From assembly GCF_009727055.1 (NCBI RefSeq), contig NC_052355.1, positions 5,646,183 through 5,710,182 on the forward strand: DNA of 64,000 nucleotides, in the 5' to 3' direction. Origin of the DNA: Benincasa hispida. Its lineage: Eukaryota > Streptophyta > Magnoliopsida > Cucurbitales > Cucurbitaceae. The translations under genes were made by a program, and so were the position numbers. Positions 1 to 11,363 of the stretch are shown one piece after another (positions within the stretch are counted from its first letter, which is position 1; each line of letters begins with the position of its first letter). The notes under the pieces were generated by a model. The model was not told where the DNA came from, did not search any database, and was given only the letters and a program-made list of their open reading frames with translations.

Positions 1-885
1 CAACTAACTGCCTGGGAGGGTAAGTGGTTGGTCGCATTAAGCAATGTAAGCTAGTATTCACTAGAGATAGAAATAATCTTATGTCAGCCAAGTTTATGCG
101 GTTACCTTGTCTTATGAGCGCATCATTCATCATTTAGGCATACTTGGGAAAGTAGTCTAAAACCCAAATCTAAGACTCGAGAGAGCGGATTAGAACACAT
201 AAGCAAGAATGGGGAACTTAGAGATAAGCTCCATTTTCTATTACACAACGTATGCACCCTATGGAGAGGACATTGCATGCATCGAAGAAGTTGGATACGG
301 TGGTATGTGGTCATCTTGTTTATGTGTGGGAGCACATGAGCGGGAATAGAGACTTAGGAATAAGGCCTCTTGACACTTCGCATATATATCGCATGCGTCC
401 TAGAATTAGGCACAAGTTTGTATAGTATGATCGCATAGCTTACGTTGGCTGGGGTTGCCCTTGCGGTCAATCTTAAGGGTTGCGATGAAAACATCCTCAC
501 CATTTTATCTATTTTTCCATGAATTTACTACGCGTCAACAGTTTCTTTGTCTCTACCTCTCATTCATACTTCCACTACTTTGTCTGTTAGTTAGGAGTAG
601 GAGTAGTTTGTAGCTCAAAACCCCCATCATCCTTTTATTCATCCGCCGCAAACACATCATCGCATACATTTAGCTACAAGTCCCTGAGTTTGACCTCGGA
701 TCACCCAAGAAACTTGCGTTCTCGTTATACTTGGCGAGAGTGCAAGAAAAATTGTGACAGGAACGCATGGTCATTACATACATTCGTAATCGCATATTGC
801 ATAGTCCAACGCATGACAACCGATGCATGAGAACTAACGCATAATTTAAGACATGCATTGCATAATTGCATTCACCCTCCTAATT
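1..885 (+). mobile_element. Family X LTR-like repeat, 3' portion
   Basis: Non-coding. It matches 2,749-3,648 almost base for base, and more distantly the 3' halves of the X copies at 31,353-32,702, 38,925-40,544 and 49,040-50,699. Shared landmarks are a segment rich in ACTCGAGAGAG and ACTTAGAGATAAGCTC near 170-230, and a block reading GTTTGACCTCGGATCACCC near 688. It ends in ACGTCATC next to copia LTR sequence, as at 3,648. The 5' part lies outside the window. Small ORFs here have no recognisable domain. Confidence 0.7.
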
Positions 886-1182
886 TTACGTCATCACTCA
901 AATCCAATAAACAAAGCTCCTTGGTTATCTTATGTGAACTTAAGCATGTATATGTGATATAAAAGTGGATCATGCCTTAAGTGATAATCTAAATCGGTCT
1001 GTAGTATAAGGATTAAGGTGGGATACCTGATCCTGGTGACACGACCTCAATCCTACAGATGATAGATCCTGACCATTCATGTGGAGACGTGGAGCGGGGG
1101 TGTTCTATAAAAAGAGTTTGTAGAAGACCTGGACCACGAGATGACTAGACACTATATATAACGCTGTTGATACTAGAGACTT
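886..1182 (+). mobile_element. Copia LTR fragment (internal part)
   Basis: Begins AAATCCAATAAACAAAGCTC and matches 3,649-3,930 and 33,735-34,050. It carries the conserved GATCCTGACCATTCATG stretch and the ACTATATATAAC promoter-like box. At about 1,183 the sequence switches to the same LTR family in inverted orientation. With 1-885 it forms a near-copy of 2,749-3,930. Confidence 0.7.
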
Positions 1183-1546
1183 AAGAGAGAGACTGGAGCA
1201 ATTTATCTACCTTACCCTCTCGAGAAAGGAGTGAAATTTCGTCTTGTGTAGCTGAGTTCTCAGCTCCCCAGTCAGATGAATCCCCAAAATGGTAGGCTTG
1301 TTGAGTTTGCAATCTGGGCACTCTCACCCATACAAATCAAAGGACCGCCCTCAATAGGCAGGAATTCCCAACTCACTTAGGATTAAGGTCATGTCACCCA
1401 TGTCATTCTAGTAAAATGTAAGTCTCAATTATCAACGGCGTTATTGTTGGATTGGTGTCCTAATTCTCCCGGAGTCTCGTTGTTTTATAAGATGCCACAT
1501 TGTTCAATGAATAAAATAAGTGTTATTAAATTCTGCATTTACTCAT

Positions 1547-3648
1547 TGATGATGGGCCAGAAATGCACGTCATCAATAGGCCTTTTATTTAGAATTATGA
1601 GGATTGTTAAGTGAAATATGCGGCGAATATGTTAGGAATTCAAGAGAAGAATGAGTTTGGTCGTTTGACATTAAGAATCTCAGCTAACCACCTATTATGC
1701 ATTATTATGCGTTCAATTGTCTATCTTTGTAGCTAACGCAGAAGCGGACGTATACGCGGAAGCCAGGCTTATCGCAAAGACGGCCGCATGTGGAGAATTT
1801 CTCCATCGCAAAGGCAAACGCATACGTTGGACGCATGGATGTTACGGCCATCATCGTATGTGTCCATCGCATAGAAGTTGGCGATCGTCAAGTGAATGCG
1901 GCCATCGCATAGAGGTTGCGGTCATCAAATGAATGTGGTCATCGCAAGATTTGAGCTACAATGATGATAACCATTAATAGAGGATGAACGCAAGGTTAGT
2001 GGAATGCAACATGAACGCATACCTCAAGAGAATCAAAAGATTATGTTGACATTTCACCTTACCACTCGCGAGTAGCAGAGATTTAGAAAAGGACCATCAC
2101 ACCGCGAATGTCAGAATCAGAGCAGGTTCATTAATGTTGTCGATGATCAAGCTCTATAAATAGAAGCCGATGAGCAAAATTTCAAATTCATCCAAGGTTT
2201 TTCGCTTGAGGCTCGCCTTAGGACGGTTCCTTGTGATCCAGACGAAAGTGTGAGAGAAAGCTTGAGAGTTCTTTATCTCCTTCATCACTTCGAGTGACGA
2301 TCGGAGCCTTTGTTGGAGTTATATCTCAAGAGAGTCAGCTCCACCGCTCTTCCATGGCATACCAGCAGCTTGACACACATCTCTTGGAAGACAAGACATT
2401 GCTTCCTGCTCGCCCTTTCCATTTCTCTTCTTTCTTTTATTGTATTGTATTACATTTTGGCTTAAGAAATTAATACATTTTTGTGATAAATGCATTTCTG
2501 TTTATTTTCCTTCGATTCCATCTCCATCTTTATTTACTTAGCATCTTTAACTTTCATTGCTCACTTAGTGAGACTGTTAGAGTATGCGATACTTAATTCA
2601 TGTGCCATAGAATATGAAACACGTAGCAAACCACTAGGAGGTGTACGTTGTGTGAGTGTTATGAGAAAACCTTATTTTTTTAGTGTGAAGTTGTGGCAAC
2701 GCTTGTCTATAGGCGGATGCAAGGCTTGTCTCTATGAGTAAAGTCAGCACAACTAACTTGCCTGGGAGGGTAAGTGGTTGGTCGCATTAAGCAAATGTAC
2801 AGCTAGTATTCACTAGAGGATAGAAATAATCTTATGTCAGCCAAGTTTATGCGGTACCTTGTCTTATGAGCGCATCATTTCATCATTTAGGCATACTTGG
2901 GAAAAGTAGTCTAAAACCCAAATCTAAGACTCGAGAGAGCGGATTAGAACACATAAGCAAGAATGGGGAACTTAGAGATAGCTCCATTTTCTATTACACA
3001 ACGTATGACCCTATGGAGAGAATTGACATGCATCGAAAAGTTGGATACGGTGGTAATGTGGTCATCTTGTTATGTGTGGGAGCACACTGGAGCGGGAATA
3101 GAGAACTTAGAATAAGGCACTCTTGACACTTCGCATATATTCTGCATGCGTCCTAGAATTAGGCACAATTTTGTATAGTATGAATCGAATAGCTTACGTT
3201 GGCTGGGGTTGCCCTTGCGGTCAATCTTAAGGGTTGCGATGAAAACATCCTCACCATTTTATCTATTTTTCCATGAATTTACTACGCGTCAACAGTTTCT
3301 TTGTCTCTACCTCTCATTCATACTTCCACTACTTTGTCTGTTAGTTAGGAGTAGGAGTAGTTTGTAGCTCAAAACCCCCATCATCCTTTTATTCATCCGC
3401 CGAAACACATTCATCGCATACATTAGCTACAAGTCCCGAGTTTGACCTCGGATCACCCAAGAAACTTGCCGTTCTCGTTATACTTGCGAGAGTGCAAGAA
3501 AATTGTGACAGGAACGCATGGTCATTACATACATTCGTAATCGCATATTGCATAGTCCAACGGCATGACAACCGATGCATGAGAACTAACGCATAATTTT
3601 AAGACATGCATTGCATAATTGCATTCACCCTCCTAATTTACGTCATCA
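1547..3648 (+). mobile_element. Family X element nested in copia LTR
   Basis: Begins TGATGATGGGCC and ends CGTCATCA. The flanks share ACTCA/CTCA (1,541-1,545 and 3,648-3,652), and removing the element rejoins copia LTR sequence as seen uninterrupted at 33,725-33,745. It is ~2.1 kb, longer than the ~1.63-kb X copies, mainly in its 5' half. A TATA box is at 2,154. A hairpin with a GAAA loop occupies 1,546-1,576. No coding capacity is evident, so it is best read as a solo LTR of a Tat/Athila-like gypsy family. That assignment is inferred from similarity to the T1 LTR. Confidence 0.7.
2154..2162 (+). promoter_or_regulatory. TATA box of family X LTR
   Basis: CTATAAATA, conserved in position and sequence in the other X copies (31,548, 39,376, 49,546) and in the T1 LTR on the minus strand (60,458). 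It is the likely U3 promoter of the element. Confidence 0.6.
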
Positions 3649-3930
3649 CTCAAATCCAATAAACAAAGCTCCTTGGTTATCTTATGTGAACTTAGCATGT
3701 ATATTGTGATATAAAAGTGGATATGCCTTAAGTGATAATCTAAATCGGTCTGTAGTATAAGGATTAAGGTGGGATACCTGATCCTGGTGACACGACCTCA
3801 ATCCTACAGATGATAGATCCTGACCATTCATGTGGAGACGTGGAGCGGGGTGTTTCTATAAAAAGAGTTTGTAGAAGACCTGGACCACGAATGACTAGAC
3901 ACTATAATATAACGCTGTTGATACTAGAGA
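2749..3930 (+). repeat. Near-copy of 1-1,182
   Basis: This segment (X 3' part plus copia LTR) repeats the first 1,182 bases at an offset of about 2,748. Differences are mostly single-base insertions or deletions, e.g. GCATACATTTAGC versus GCATACATTAGC. That pattern fits read-consensus error in an unmerged overlap better than ordinary divergence, but a true tandem duplication is not excluded. Confidence 0.8.
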
Positions 3931-4999
3931 CTTGCATCTCACCTAAACGACGCATAGGTGACACGACCTCAATCCTGAGTGTTTTGGGAACTCCTGTCTT
4001 GAGGGTAGTCCTTTGATTAGTAATGGGTGAGAGTGGCCAGAATTGCCAACTTAACATGTTTACCTTTTTGGGACTTTTTTGATCTGGGAGCTGAGAAACC
4101 CAATCCACAAGAGGAATTCACTCCTTTCCCGAAGCAAGGATAAGTAAAGAGATTGGTCCCTAAGGATTTGATTCTGGGGCTTGAACATAGTGGCCACAGC
4201 TTCTCTTTGGAAGAGAAGACTTAGTCATAATAGGACTAATGACTTATGTTCATTAGAGGGATCACTGGTACTTAAGGAGACAGATGTACTATAGGGCATA
4301 ACGGTTATTTGGCCTAGTTGTACTTATGAGCGATCTATGAAGGGTTGTCGCACTGCTGATTGGTTAAGATGGACACAAAATATATTTTGTAGTAAGGAGA
4401 GTTCAGCTGTCAGTCTTTAGTGAAGTGCCTGACAGTTAATAGATGGTGGATCCCGTGGACTAAAGAGTTTAGTCAGTTATATTCACTTACCGTTGGAGCT
4501 TCGAGCTACAGGTCCATGAGGTCCCCTTGGTAGCTTGAATTCAGTTGAGGATCAGTTCTTGGTGTTGATTTGAAATGTTCAAATTGACAAGAGGTATTTT
4601 TGATTATATATGTTTATAATCGGTTTGATGTATGAGATACATCTAGTGCAGGATTGATGGTAAATGAGATTTACATAAGTACCATAGAATAGAAAAAGAA
4701 CTATGGTTTATATGTTTTATGAGATGAAATATAAAATTATAGTTTATAAATATAGTATGATAAGTTGGTTATCATTATGTTTATAATAATATTAATTATT
4801 GAATAATTAATTCCATTTCTTTTAAATAACCAAAGTAGTGGATGGTTATTGGATCATGGTAACTGTGAGTTTAAAGAAAAAGTGGTTTCCTATTTTCAAA
4901 AAATGAAGTTTTTTTACAAACATTTGAAAAGGTTTCCTTCTTGCGAAAATAATACTCACGAAGTCCTTCAAGTAAATTTTAGATTTACTAAACGACAGT

Positions 5000-5245
5000 T
5001 GGGCGAGCTAAATGATCGTGCAGGTGTGAGCTAAACGATCACATAGTTTGGCTAGAAGAATCATGGCCCAAAGGAACGATCGTGTAGTGTCTGTAGGCGA
5101 CAGACCAAGCTAAACGATAGACTAAACGTCGNNNNNNNNNNNNNNNNNNNNNNNNNCATAGCTTTTGCTAAACGATCATATAGAATTATCTAAACGATTG
5201 GGCATCGGCCTATACAATAGGTCTCCACCATCTCCCACTTGCCCA
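5000..5245 (+). repeat. ACGATCG motif array in copia LTR
   Basis: Degenerate copies of CTAAACGATCGTGTAG-like and TATACGATAG-like units every 15-40 bp, ending next to TCTCCCACTTG at 5,231. Equivalent arrays lie at the same LTR position in every copy in the window (13,620-13,770, 21,700-21,950, 35,110-35,280, 35,930-36,080, 62,680-62,920 and inverted at 40,548-40,740). Confidence 0.75.
5132..5156. other. Assembly gap, 25 N
   Basis: A run of exactly 25 unknown bases inside the ACGATCG array of the solo LTR. Gap placement inside a short-unit repeat suggests local collapse; the true length is unknown. Confidence 0.98.
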
Positions 5246-6156
5246 GTCGTGTATGCGATCATCGTTTCCTCCATTTGTCTGCCTCATACCAAGTCCAAAC
5301 AGAGCCCACCCTCTGGATTCTCAGACTGAGAATACTAAGGTCACCTTGTTGGTGGTGTCAGACTCAACTCGATACCGTCGAGGTTTTCTAGAGGCCGTTC
5401 GGGGTGCTGTGGACGCTGTTCGTGTTACGGAGGAGTTCGTGACAGAGGAGATCGTTGAGGACGATCGCGAAGTGTTCATGCTATGTTCGTTGCTATGTTG
5501 CAGTCGTGTAGATCTGGCGTTCGAGGTTGCTGATTGCTCGAGCATTCGTGCACATCGGAGCGTGGAGACGCTTCTGCCATTGTTTGTACAGTTTTTCCTT
5601 TGTGCTTTTGAGACATTCATGTTGTAATTTCTGTATGATTTGCATAACCGTTTATATTTGAAGTCGACTGTAAATGTATATGTTAATTCATGATTGTAAT
5701 TTGGAGTAGTCTTGTTCCGCTGCTCATGTAAATCTTGCTTTCGATTTCTCTCAGTTATATAAAGAGACTAATCATTTTGTTGTCCGATATTATACAAACT
5801 CTTTGTATAGGATACCCCCGCTCACATGTCTCCACATTAATGGTCAGGATGAAACTATTTGTAGCATTTTACAACACTTATAAAATCTACAAAGCGGGTC
5901 GTATCGATAGTGTCATCAGGATAAGGTTTCCCTCCTTTATCCATCTACTACAGACCATTTAGGTTATTAGTTAAGGCATGATCCACTTGTATATCTCCAC
6001 ATACATGCTTAAGTTACATGAAATAACTACAAATCTTAGTTTATTGGATTTGAGTAAATGCTTATAAAATAACCCTTATTTTATTATTAATAATATGTTT
6101 ACAACAAATTTACAAACTACGAGACTACCAATAGAATTAGGACACCAATCCCAATA

Positions 6157-8022
6157 AAAACTTCCTAACGCATGCCAAATTAATTCTAATTGTAATCTCC
6201 ACGATCTCGTGATTTGAATTTCTTCTTTAGCTGATCTCCATATGTGTCTCTCTAGGTTCCTTCAATATGTAGAATGGTCTTCAATTGAAATGAAATGTTT
6301 GGTTCTTTTAATAGGGGAGAATTTATCCCCAATCCCAATATATTTAGGACTACCAAAATACCTTCGGCCTCGTTTCGTAACTATTTCGATTTTGGTTTTT
6401 GGTTTTTAAAAAATTAAGCTTGTTTTCTCACCATTCCTTATAATGATTTGCATATTTCTTATGTACAAGAGTTGAATTTTTAGCTAGATTCCAAAACAAA
6501 AACAAGTTTTTAAAAACTGATTTTTTTAGTTTTTAAAAGATTGATTGGTTTTTTAAAATATTGGTAACATGAAATTTAGAGGTGAGATGAGGGTTTGTAA
6601 GATTAACTTTCAAAAAAAAAAAAAACACAAAAACCAACATGGTTACCAAATAGGATCTTAGTAATCCTTTATAGACTTGGGTTATCTTTCTTATTCAAAT
6701 CAGGAGATCAAATAAGATCTATTGAGCTGAAATTTTTGTAGAGGCAAGAGTTTGGTTTTTCATTAAACTTCATAACGTCACGAAGTTGTTGTCTCAAGTT
6801 TTTTGCTCCGTTGCAACAAATGTTGGGGCATTTCGATACCCTTTCCCAGCGTCACGATACTCCTTTGTTTCTCTTAAAATATATTGAACCTCTTCACTTA
6901 TGTTAATTAATACTCAAAAGACTCCAATTTATTCATAAAACTATCCATTGCATTCCAAATGCTCAAAACCTGTAATTCAACCACATAAAATCATGAAAAA
7001 TCAAATTTCATCCAAAAACTAGCTAAAACCTAACCCTAAAAGTAGCATATTTTGCTCACTATTAGTTGACCAACTATTTCGATCTCAAAATCAAATTTAA
7101 ATATCAAACAACTCTAAATTAGTTTTAAGCTGAAATATGAAATTCTCCTATATTTGGTTTGGTGTTAGGATTTAGACAGAAATGATTTTAATGATAGGAT
7201 TTTAAATACAGAAAATACTTTCAAATTATTATGTACGTCTAGAAACTAATTGATTTGAAATCAGTTTATTAAATTAAAATTTCTTGTTTGAATATCCACG
7301 GAACATGAAAAAAGAGTATGACATTTTACTTCTTTGCCCTTACATGTTGTAGGGAGTTATATTAATAATTATAAATTGCTTTTATATCAAATAACAATAT
7401 TAATGGCATACCATTTGAAGAACATATTATTCAATAAAAAATTATCTTATTGAATAAAAAATTACAAATGTCACAATCAGGGTCAAATGAAAAATCAACA
7501 AAATAAAAAATTAAACAATAACTCATAGATTAAACAAATGAAATCTAGGTAGAATCAGGAACAAACATATTATTCTTATCAATGGAAAGAAATCAAGAAA
7601 AATATAGCTCTTAGATTATCAATCATATCAATAAATAGAAAAAACATATCGAAGATAACAAAGCGACAAAAAAAAACATACCTCTTTTGATTGATTATAA
7701 AAAAAAAAAATGTTAAAATTGAGAATCTGTATTGAAAATATTGTTACAATAAAAAGAAAAATGTAAAGGGAACAATGATTAACAAAGTAAAAACTCAAAT
7801 AGGAAAAAAAAAAACTAGAAACTAACCTAGTGAAATAATGTATAGGTACTGAAGAAGAACCGCTGTCATTGTTTTAATGAACCCTTTCCAAATCAATTGC
7901 TTCAACCCTCTTTTTTCTTGTAAATAATCAAACAAAATGCAAACAGCCAAGCTTCAATCAACCAAAATGTAAAAACTGTGTAAAAAAGAAAGAAAGAAGA
8001 GCACGTATGGGAACTTTACTTT
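6157..8022. other. AT-rich non-coding stretch
   Basis: No ORF of note on either strand, many A and T runs (for example near 6,611, 7,669 and 7,808), and no recognised domain. Apart from the MITE at 6,366-6,657 I see nothing I can name. This may be the least repetitive part of the window. Confidence 0.6.
6366..6657. mobile_element. MITE-like element
   Basis: A ~290-bp AT-rich segment with imperfect terminal inverted repeats. The left end reads GGCCTCGTTTCGTAACTAT; the right end, read on the minus strand, is GATCCTATTTGGTAACCATG. Most mismatches between the arms are C/T or G/A. The interior holds TTTTGGTTTTTGGTTTTT-like runs and no ORF. I recognise the end sequence as a common plant MITE type. 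Superfamily and target duplication are not clear. Confidence 0.6.
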
Positions 8023-8094
8023 TATCAGAACTAGGTTTTGATTCTGAGACCTGTGGGTTATGGGCCCACCACGCTTCCGCTGTGCCACTTTGAT
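8023..8094 (-). tRNA. Initiator tRNA-Met (CAT), degenerate
   Basis: On the minus strand the 72-nt segment reads as a plant initiator tRNA-Met, with the anticodon arm GTGGGCCCATAACCCAC intact and anticodon CAT. It has the expected length of 72 nt without CCA. Compared with the plant consensus I remember, it differs at about seven sites, all G-to-A or C-to-T. They give an A.C mismatch in the acceptor stem and weaken the D and T stems (T loop ATCAAAA). I judge it more likely a pseudogene than a working gene. An AT-rich flank follows, but no clear T-run terminator sits at the 3' end. The same tRNA is the presumed primer of the copia and G1 elements in the window. Confidence 0.75.
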
Positions 8095-8194
8095 TGATGA
8101 GAGGAAAAGAACATATAGTTTATTTATATAATAAACTCTAACTGCCAATTTTCTTCTTCTTTTCGGAGAAAATTTGATGAAAACTTTTATTTTC

Positions 8195-8575
8195 TTAAAA
8201 AAATATTAGGGGTGTGCACAGTTCGAATTTGGTTGGATTGAATTTTTTTTTTTTTTTTTTTGACCAACATGAAAATACTGATTGATTAATGTTCAGTAGA
8301 GTAAGTTGCCATGAAGGGTCATCGAGGATCAAACTATGAACATTTATGAGGTACATATTTGTCTGAGGATCAAACTCGTTGATGAGACTTATGCCGAACC
8401 TAGGAAATGGTATCGTTTGCTTAACGACTTGATAAGAGCATATGATGAAATTTAAGAATGATGTCTTAGAAACTTGTGGTTCTAATTGTTGACTATTTAT
8501 CTGATTGCCACCAGGGTCATGATTTGAGATTCTAAGATATTCTAAGGTATTTAAGAAAGCCAAATCACCTTGCAA
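8195..8575 (-). CDS. Hypothetical ORF, 126 codons, doubtful
   Basis: An open frame starting MQGDLAFLNTLEYLRIS and running through a 19-T tract, so its C-terminus (SKKKKKKF) is low complexity. I recognise no domain, signal peptide or membrane segment. The sequence is not part of any repeat I can place. It may be a decayed exon or chance; the reading frame is unusually long for such AT-rich DNA, which is the only argument for it. Confidence 0.2.
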   Translation of the reverse strand: MQGDLAFLNTLEYLRISNHDPGGNQINSQQLEPQVSKTSFLNFIICSYQVVKQTIPFPRFGISLINEFDPQTNMYLINVHSLILDDPSWQLTLLNINQSVFSCWSKKKKKKFNPTKFELCTPLIFF

Positions 8576-8599
8576 TTCTGCTTGAAGCGTGTGCCCTTG

Positions 8600-10840
8600 T
8601 TAGATGAAGGTGTTAATCCTGGTGCTTCTTGACAAGCAACACAAGTTTACTATATTCTGTTTGTTTTTTGATTTATGTTTTTAGTCTTTTTGCCTACCAG
8701 AGCCTTTACACACAAAGCACTAGTACGTAAGAGGAAAACTAGATGATGTTTGTTGGTTTCATTCATGCTGAGCTAATAAAAACTAAAATGAAAAAGGCTT
8801 GCAAACACATGCGCAAGGATGAAAAAGATTTGGCTTTGAAATTTATTAACAGTAGGATGTAATGAACATCTCTACGCTAGAGACGAAATGAAGTTAAAAC
8901 GAGAAAAATGGAGCTTTATAGCATCGATTGAGAAATAGAATGTGAAATTAAATGATTTAGTAGTGGTAGCACGGGTCGAACATACGAAACCGAAGAGTTT
9001 CCAAATTAAATGATTTACAATTCTAGGTAACCGAAGGGGAGAGGATTTGTGAAAAATGATTGATTGCTAGAAAATTTAAATTGCATAACATAAGCACAAT
9101 AAAATAAAGGTTTGAGAAAAATATGTGAAGAACGCCGAGCTTGGATTGTAACGGAATTTTTCCTATTAAATATACTTCATCATTGAGCTCTAATTACCAG
9201 AATTAAGTATTTTCTTACACATAACCGAGCTAATTGGAAAAACCAATTAATCGTCCTGAACAATTAATTAGTCCAAATCGTATTGATGAAAAGCATGTGA
9301 ATATAAGTTTGACCTCATTGCATTAATATCTAGGGAAACACTAGGGTGAATATTCAATTTCAAGCACTTAATTAAATATTTGTTCGATTTAATTCTAGGT
9401 TGGGTAGAATAATACTTGTCGTATTCGATTCACAATCTAACCTAACCTATCGCTTCTTAGTAATCAAAACAAGATTATATGTCATGTATCAAATGTTAAT
9501 CAAAAGCATCAATCATAGAATCCACAAGCATCTGATAATATAATCATAATCTATTAGAACATAATTCAATACAGCAAACACAATAACATTCGGTTCAAAA
9601 ACTCATAAGTACAAGATACTAGAGAAAAATTCCTAAAACCCAAGCTAGATTGAGATACCTTAGCCCGTAATTTTCATGATGGGCACCAAGGAATAGTTTT
9701 GTTATATGAACATACCAAAAAGTAGAAGAAAATAGAGAGAACCCATGCTGCAATCAACTGGAATCGGAGAGGTCTAACCCTAGGTAGTAGAATGGGTATT
9801 TACAACAACCGAGATAACATCATGGCAGTAACGAACATTGGCACAGATGATAGTTCAGAGCACCTCCATGTCGCGACACTATGTGCTTTTCACAAAAATA
9901 GGGAATTCTATCTTTTTAGTTCCAAGAATGGCGCCACAGGGCACCACGACATCGTGCAAGCAGTGCAAAAACTTGTAAATTTTGCATTTTCTTTTTTGGT
10001 TGATGCAAATTAAGCTTCGTTTTGGTCTGTTTTAGCTTCATTTTATCATTAATGTTGGACTCTACCTCCTAAATTCTTGAAACCTATAAAAATACCAAAT
10101 AAACATGCAAAAAATCTAAGAACAATTCCGAATTAAGCGGAGCAAGATAACACATTTTTAGTGCTATCAAACACCCAAAACTTAATTCCTGATCATTCTT
10201 GAGCAAGGTAGAATAAAGCACACAATCACACAAGAATATGCTCACAAATTGCATGCTTTGTAACTCAAGTCTCAATAGTCTCCTAGAATATAACTTGCAA
10301 TCATCAATGAAATCAAATCATAATCAATCAAAACAAGACAATTTAAAATTACTTGTAGACCTATTTATGCATGAGTAAGTTCAAAGACCTTCTAATTGAG
10401 CCCCAATAGCCCGAAACAATTTTAAAAGGCTCTCAATTTGTTTTCCCCCCACATTGACTCAGGAACTAACTATTAAGCATTGATACAGTCAAGATGGCAA
10501 TATCTCAACTAAGGTACCTGAAATTAAATTCTTGGGATCACTAAACTTGCAGTTATTTTAACATGGGGTATTATCCTTCACGCATCACTACAAGGAACTA
10601 TACCCACTCTTTTTTCACGAGTTTCGTAACTAATCATAGTAAAGGTAGCTCTTTCTACCCCTAGTCATGCATAACATGAAGGAACCATTGAAGGTTCTTG
10701 AGCAAAAATAGGATCAAACCCAAATCCCAAAATTTTATAGAAACAAGAATTTTACAGAAGAAACAAAATATTATGCATTAAAAAAAATATACAGCATGCT
10801 AAAACAAAAAGAGAAAGAGAGAAAAGAGAATAAGGAGATG
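8600..10840. other. Non-coding, LTR-like debris
   Basis: No coding signal. The stretch near 9,100-9,990, read on the minus strand, resembles in style the segment at 37,921-38,924. Both have a CACGAC-rich block followed by AT-rich text with AATTAATTG-type motifs, as in retroelement LTRs. 10,030-10,840 contains nothing I can identify. Confidence 0.4.
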
Positions 10841-10844
10841 AAAA

Positions 10845-11363
10845 CTAACCCTTGAAGAGCGATCTCTTCACGTTTATCCTCTCTGCAAAATCACGAACTC
10901 GAAACTCTAATTTATCCCAAATGGCCACCACCAATTGGTTTCCTCTATAATCTTTAAATATCTGAATTCCTAAAACAAACAGAGCTTCTTCAAAATCTTT
11001 CATTTGGAATTGGGTCACTACCCAATTCTTAACTTCAGTCAGTTGACCTACATCATTCCTAATGAGTGGGATATCATCTACATACAATACTAGAAAATCT
11101 ATTGAACCGTTCATGATCCTCTTGTATACACAAGGCTCATCAACATTTGATCAAAGCCTTAAGATTTGATCGTAGTATCAAATTTTATATTCTAAGATCG
11201 AGAAGCTTGCTTCAATCCATAGATGGACTGATTAAGCCTGCAAACCATTTGCTCTTGACCTTGGGTTATGAATCCCTCAGGTCGCTGCATATAAATGGTG
11301 TGCTCAAGATTTCCATTCAAAAAGGCAATCTTGACATCTATTTACCAGATCTCATAGTCATAA
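10845..11363 (-). pseudogene. Copia reverse transcriptase fragment
   Basis: Translation of the minus strand gives copia RT (RVT_2 family) text: MDVKIAFLNGN near 11,325, QSIYGLKQAS near 11,225, then LVLYVDDIPLIRND (11,060-11,095), whose catalytic Y-V-D-D is intact, and VKNWVVTQFQMKDF. In-frame stops and small indels break it upstream (a stop near QAS and another near IKS). It is cut at 11,364 by gypsy LTR sequence beginning TGTGACATCCCC. Only the RT middle remains; integrase and RNase H are absent. Confidence 0.85.

Larger units (their letters stand above)
1445..5753 (+). mobile_element. Solo copia LTR, TSD GTTAT, nested
   Basis: Starts TGTTGGATTGG at 1,445 and ends TCTCTCA at 5,753, giving canonical TG...CA ends. 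The 5-bp target duplication GTTAT is at 1,440-1,444 and 5,754-5,758. No primer site, coding region or polypurine tract lies inside, so it is a solo LTR. It is interrupted at 1,547-3,648 by family X; without that it is about 2.2 kb. It contains a 25-N gap, an ACGATCG array and a TCTCCCACTTG box. Confidence 0.85.
1183..6156 (-). mobile_element. Inverted copia LTR, split by a nested solo LTR
   Basis: Two minus-strand pieces (1,183-1,439 and 5,759-6,156) are adjacent segments of one LTR: the intact inverted LTR at 40,545-42,057 contains both side by side, near 41,480-41,720 and 41,718-42,057. The LTR start (minus strand) lies near 6,156, where TGTTGGGATT has become TATTGGGATT. The far 3' part is missing beyond 1,183. 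The interruption is the solo LTR at 1,445-5,753, flanked by GTTAT. Confidence 0.75.

Noticed and set aside
1717..1932. 71-codon frame with Arg/His-rich tail
   Set aside because: Non-conserved part of family X; no counterpart in other copies.
2490..2741. 83-codon hydrophobic frame
   Set aside because: Within family X; the upstream copy and others do not keep the frame.
5253..5627. 124-codon open frame in both orientations (possible small gene)
   Set aside because: It lies in a copia LTR. Equivalent frames in other copies (13,768, 35,195, 62,893) are kept only as DNA similarity and are broken at different points.
8023..8094. Primer binding site of a further LTR element
   Set aside because: The similarity covers the full 72 nt including the anticodon arm, not just the 3' acceptor complement, and no LTR end lies beside it.
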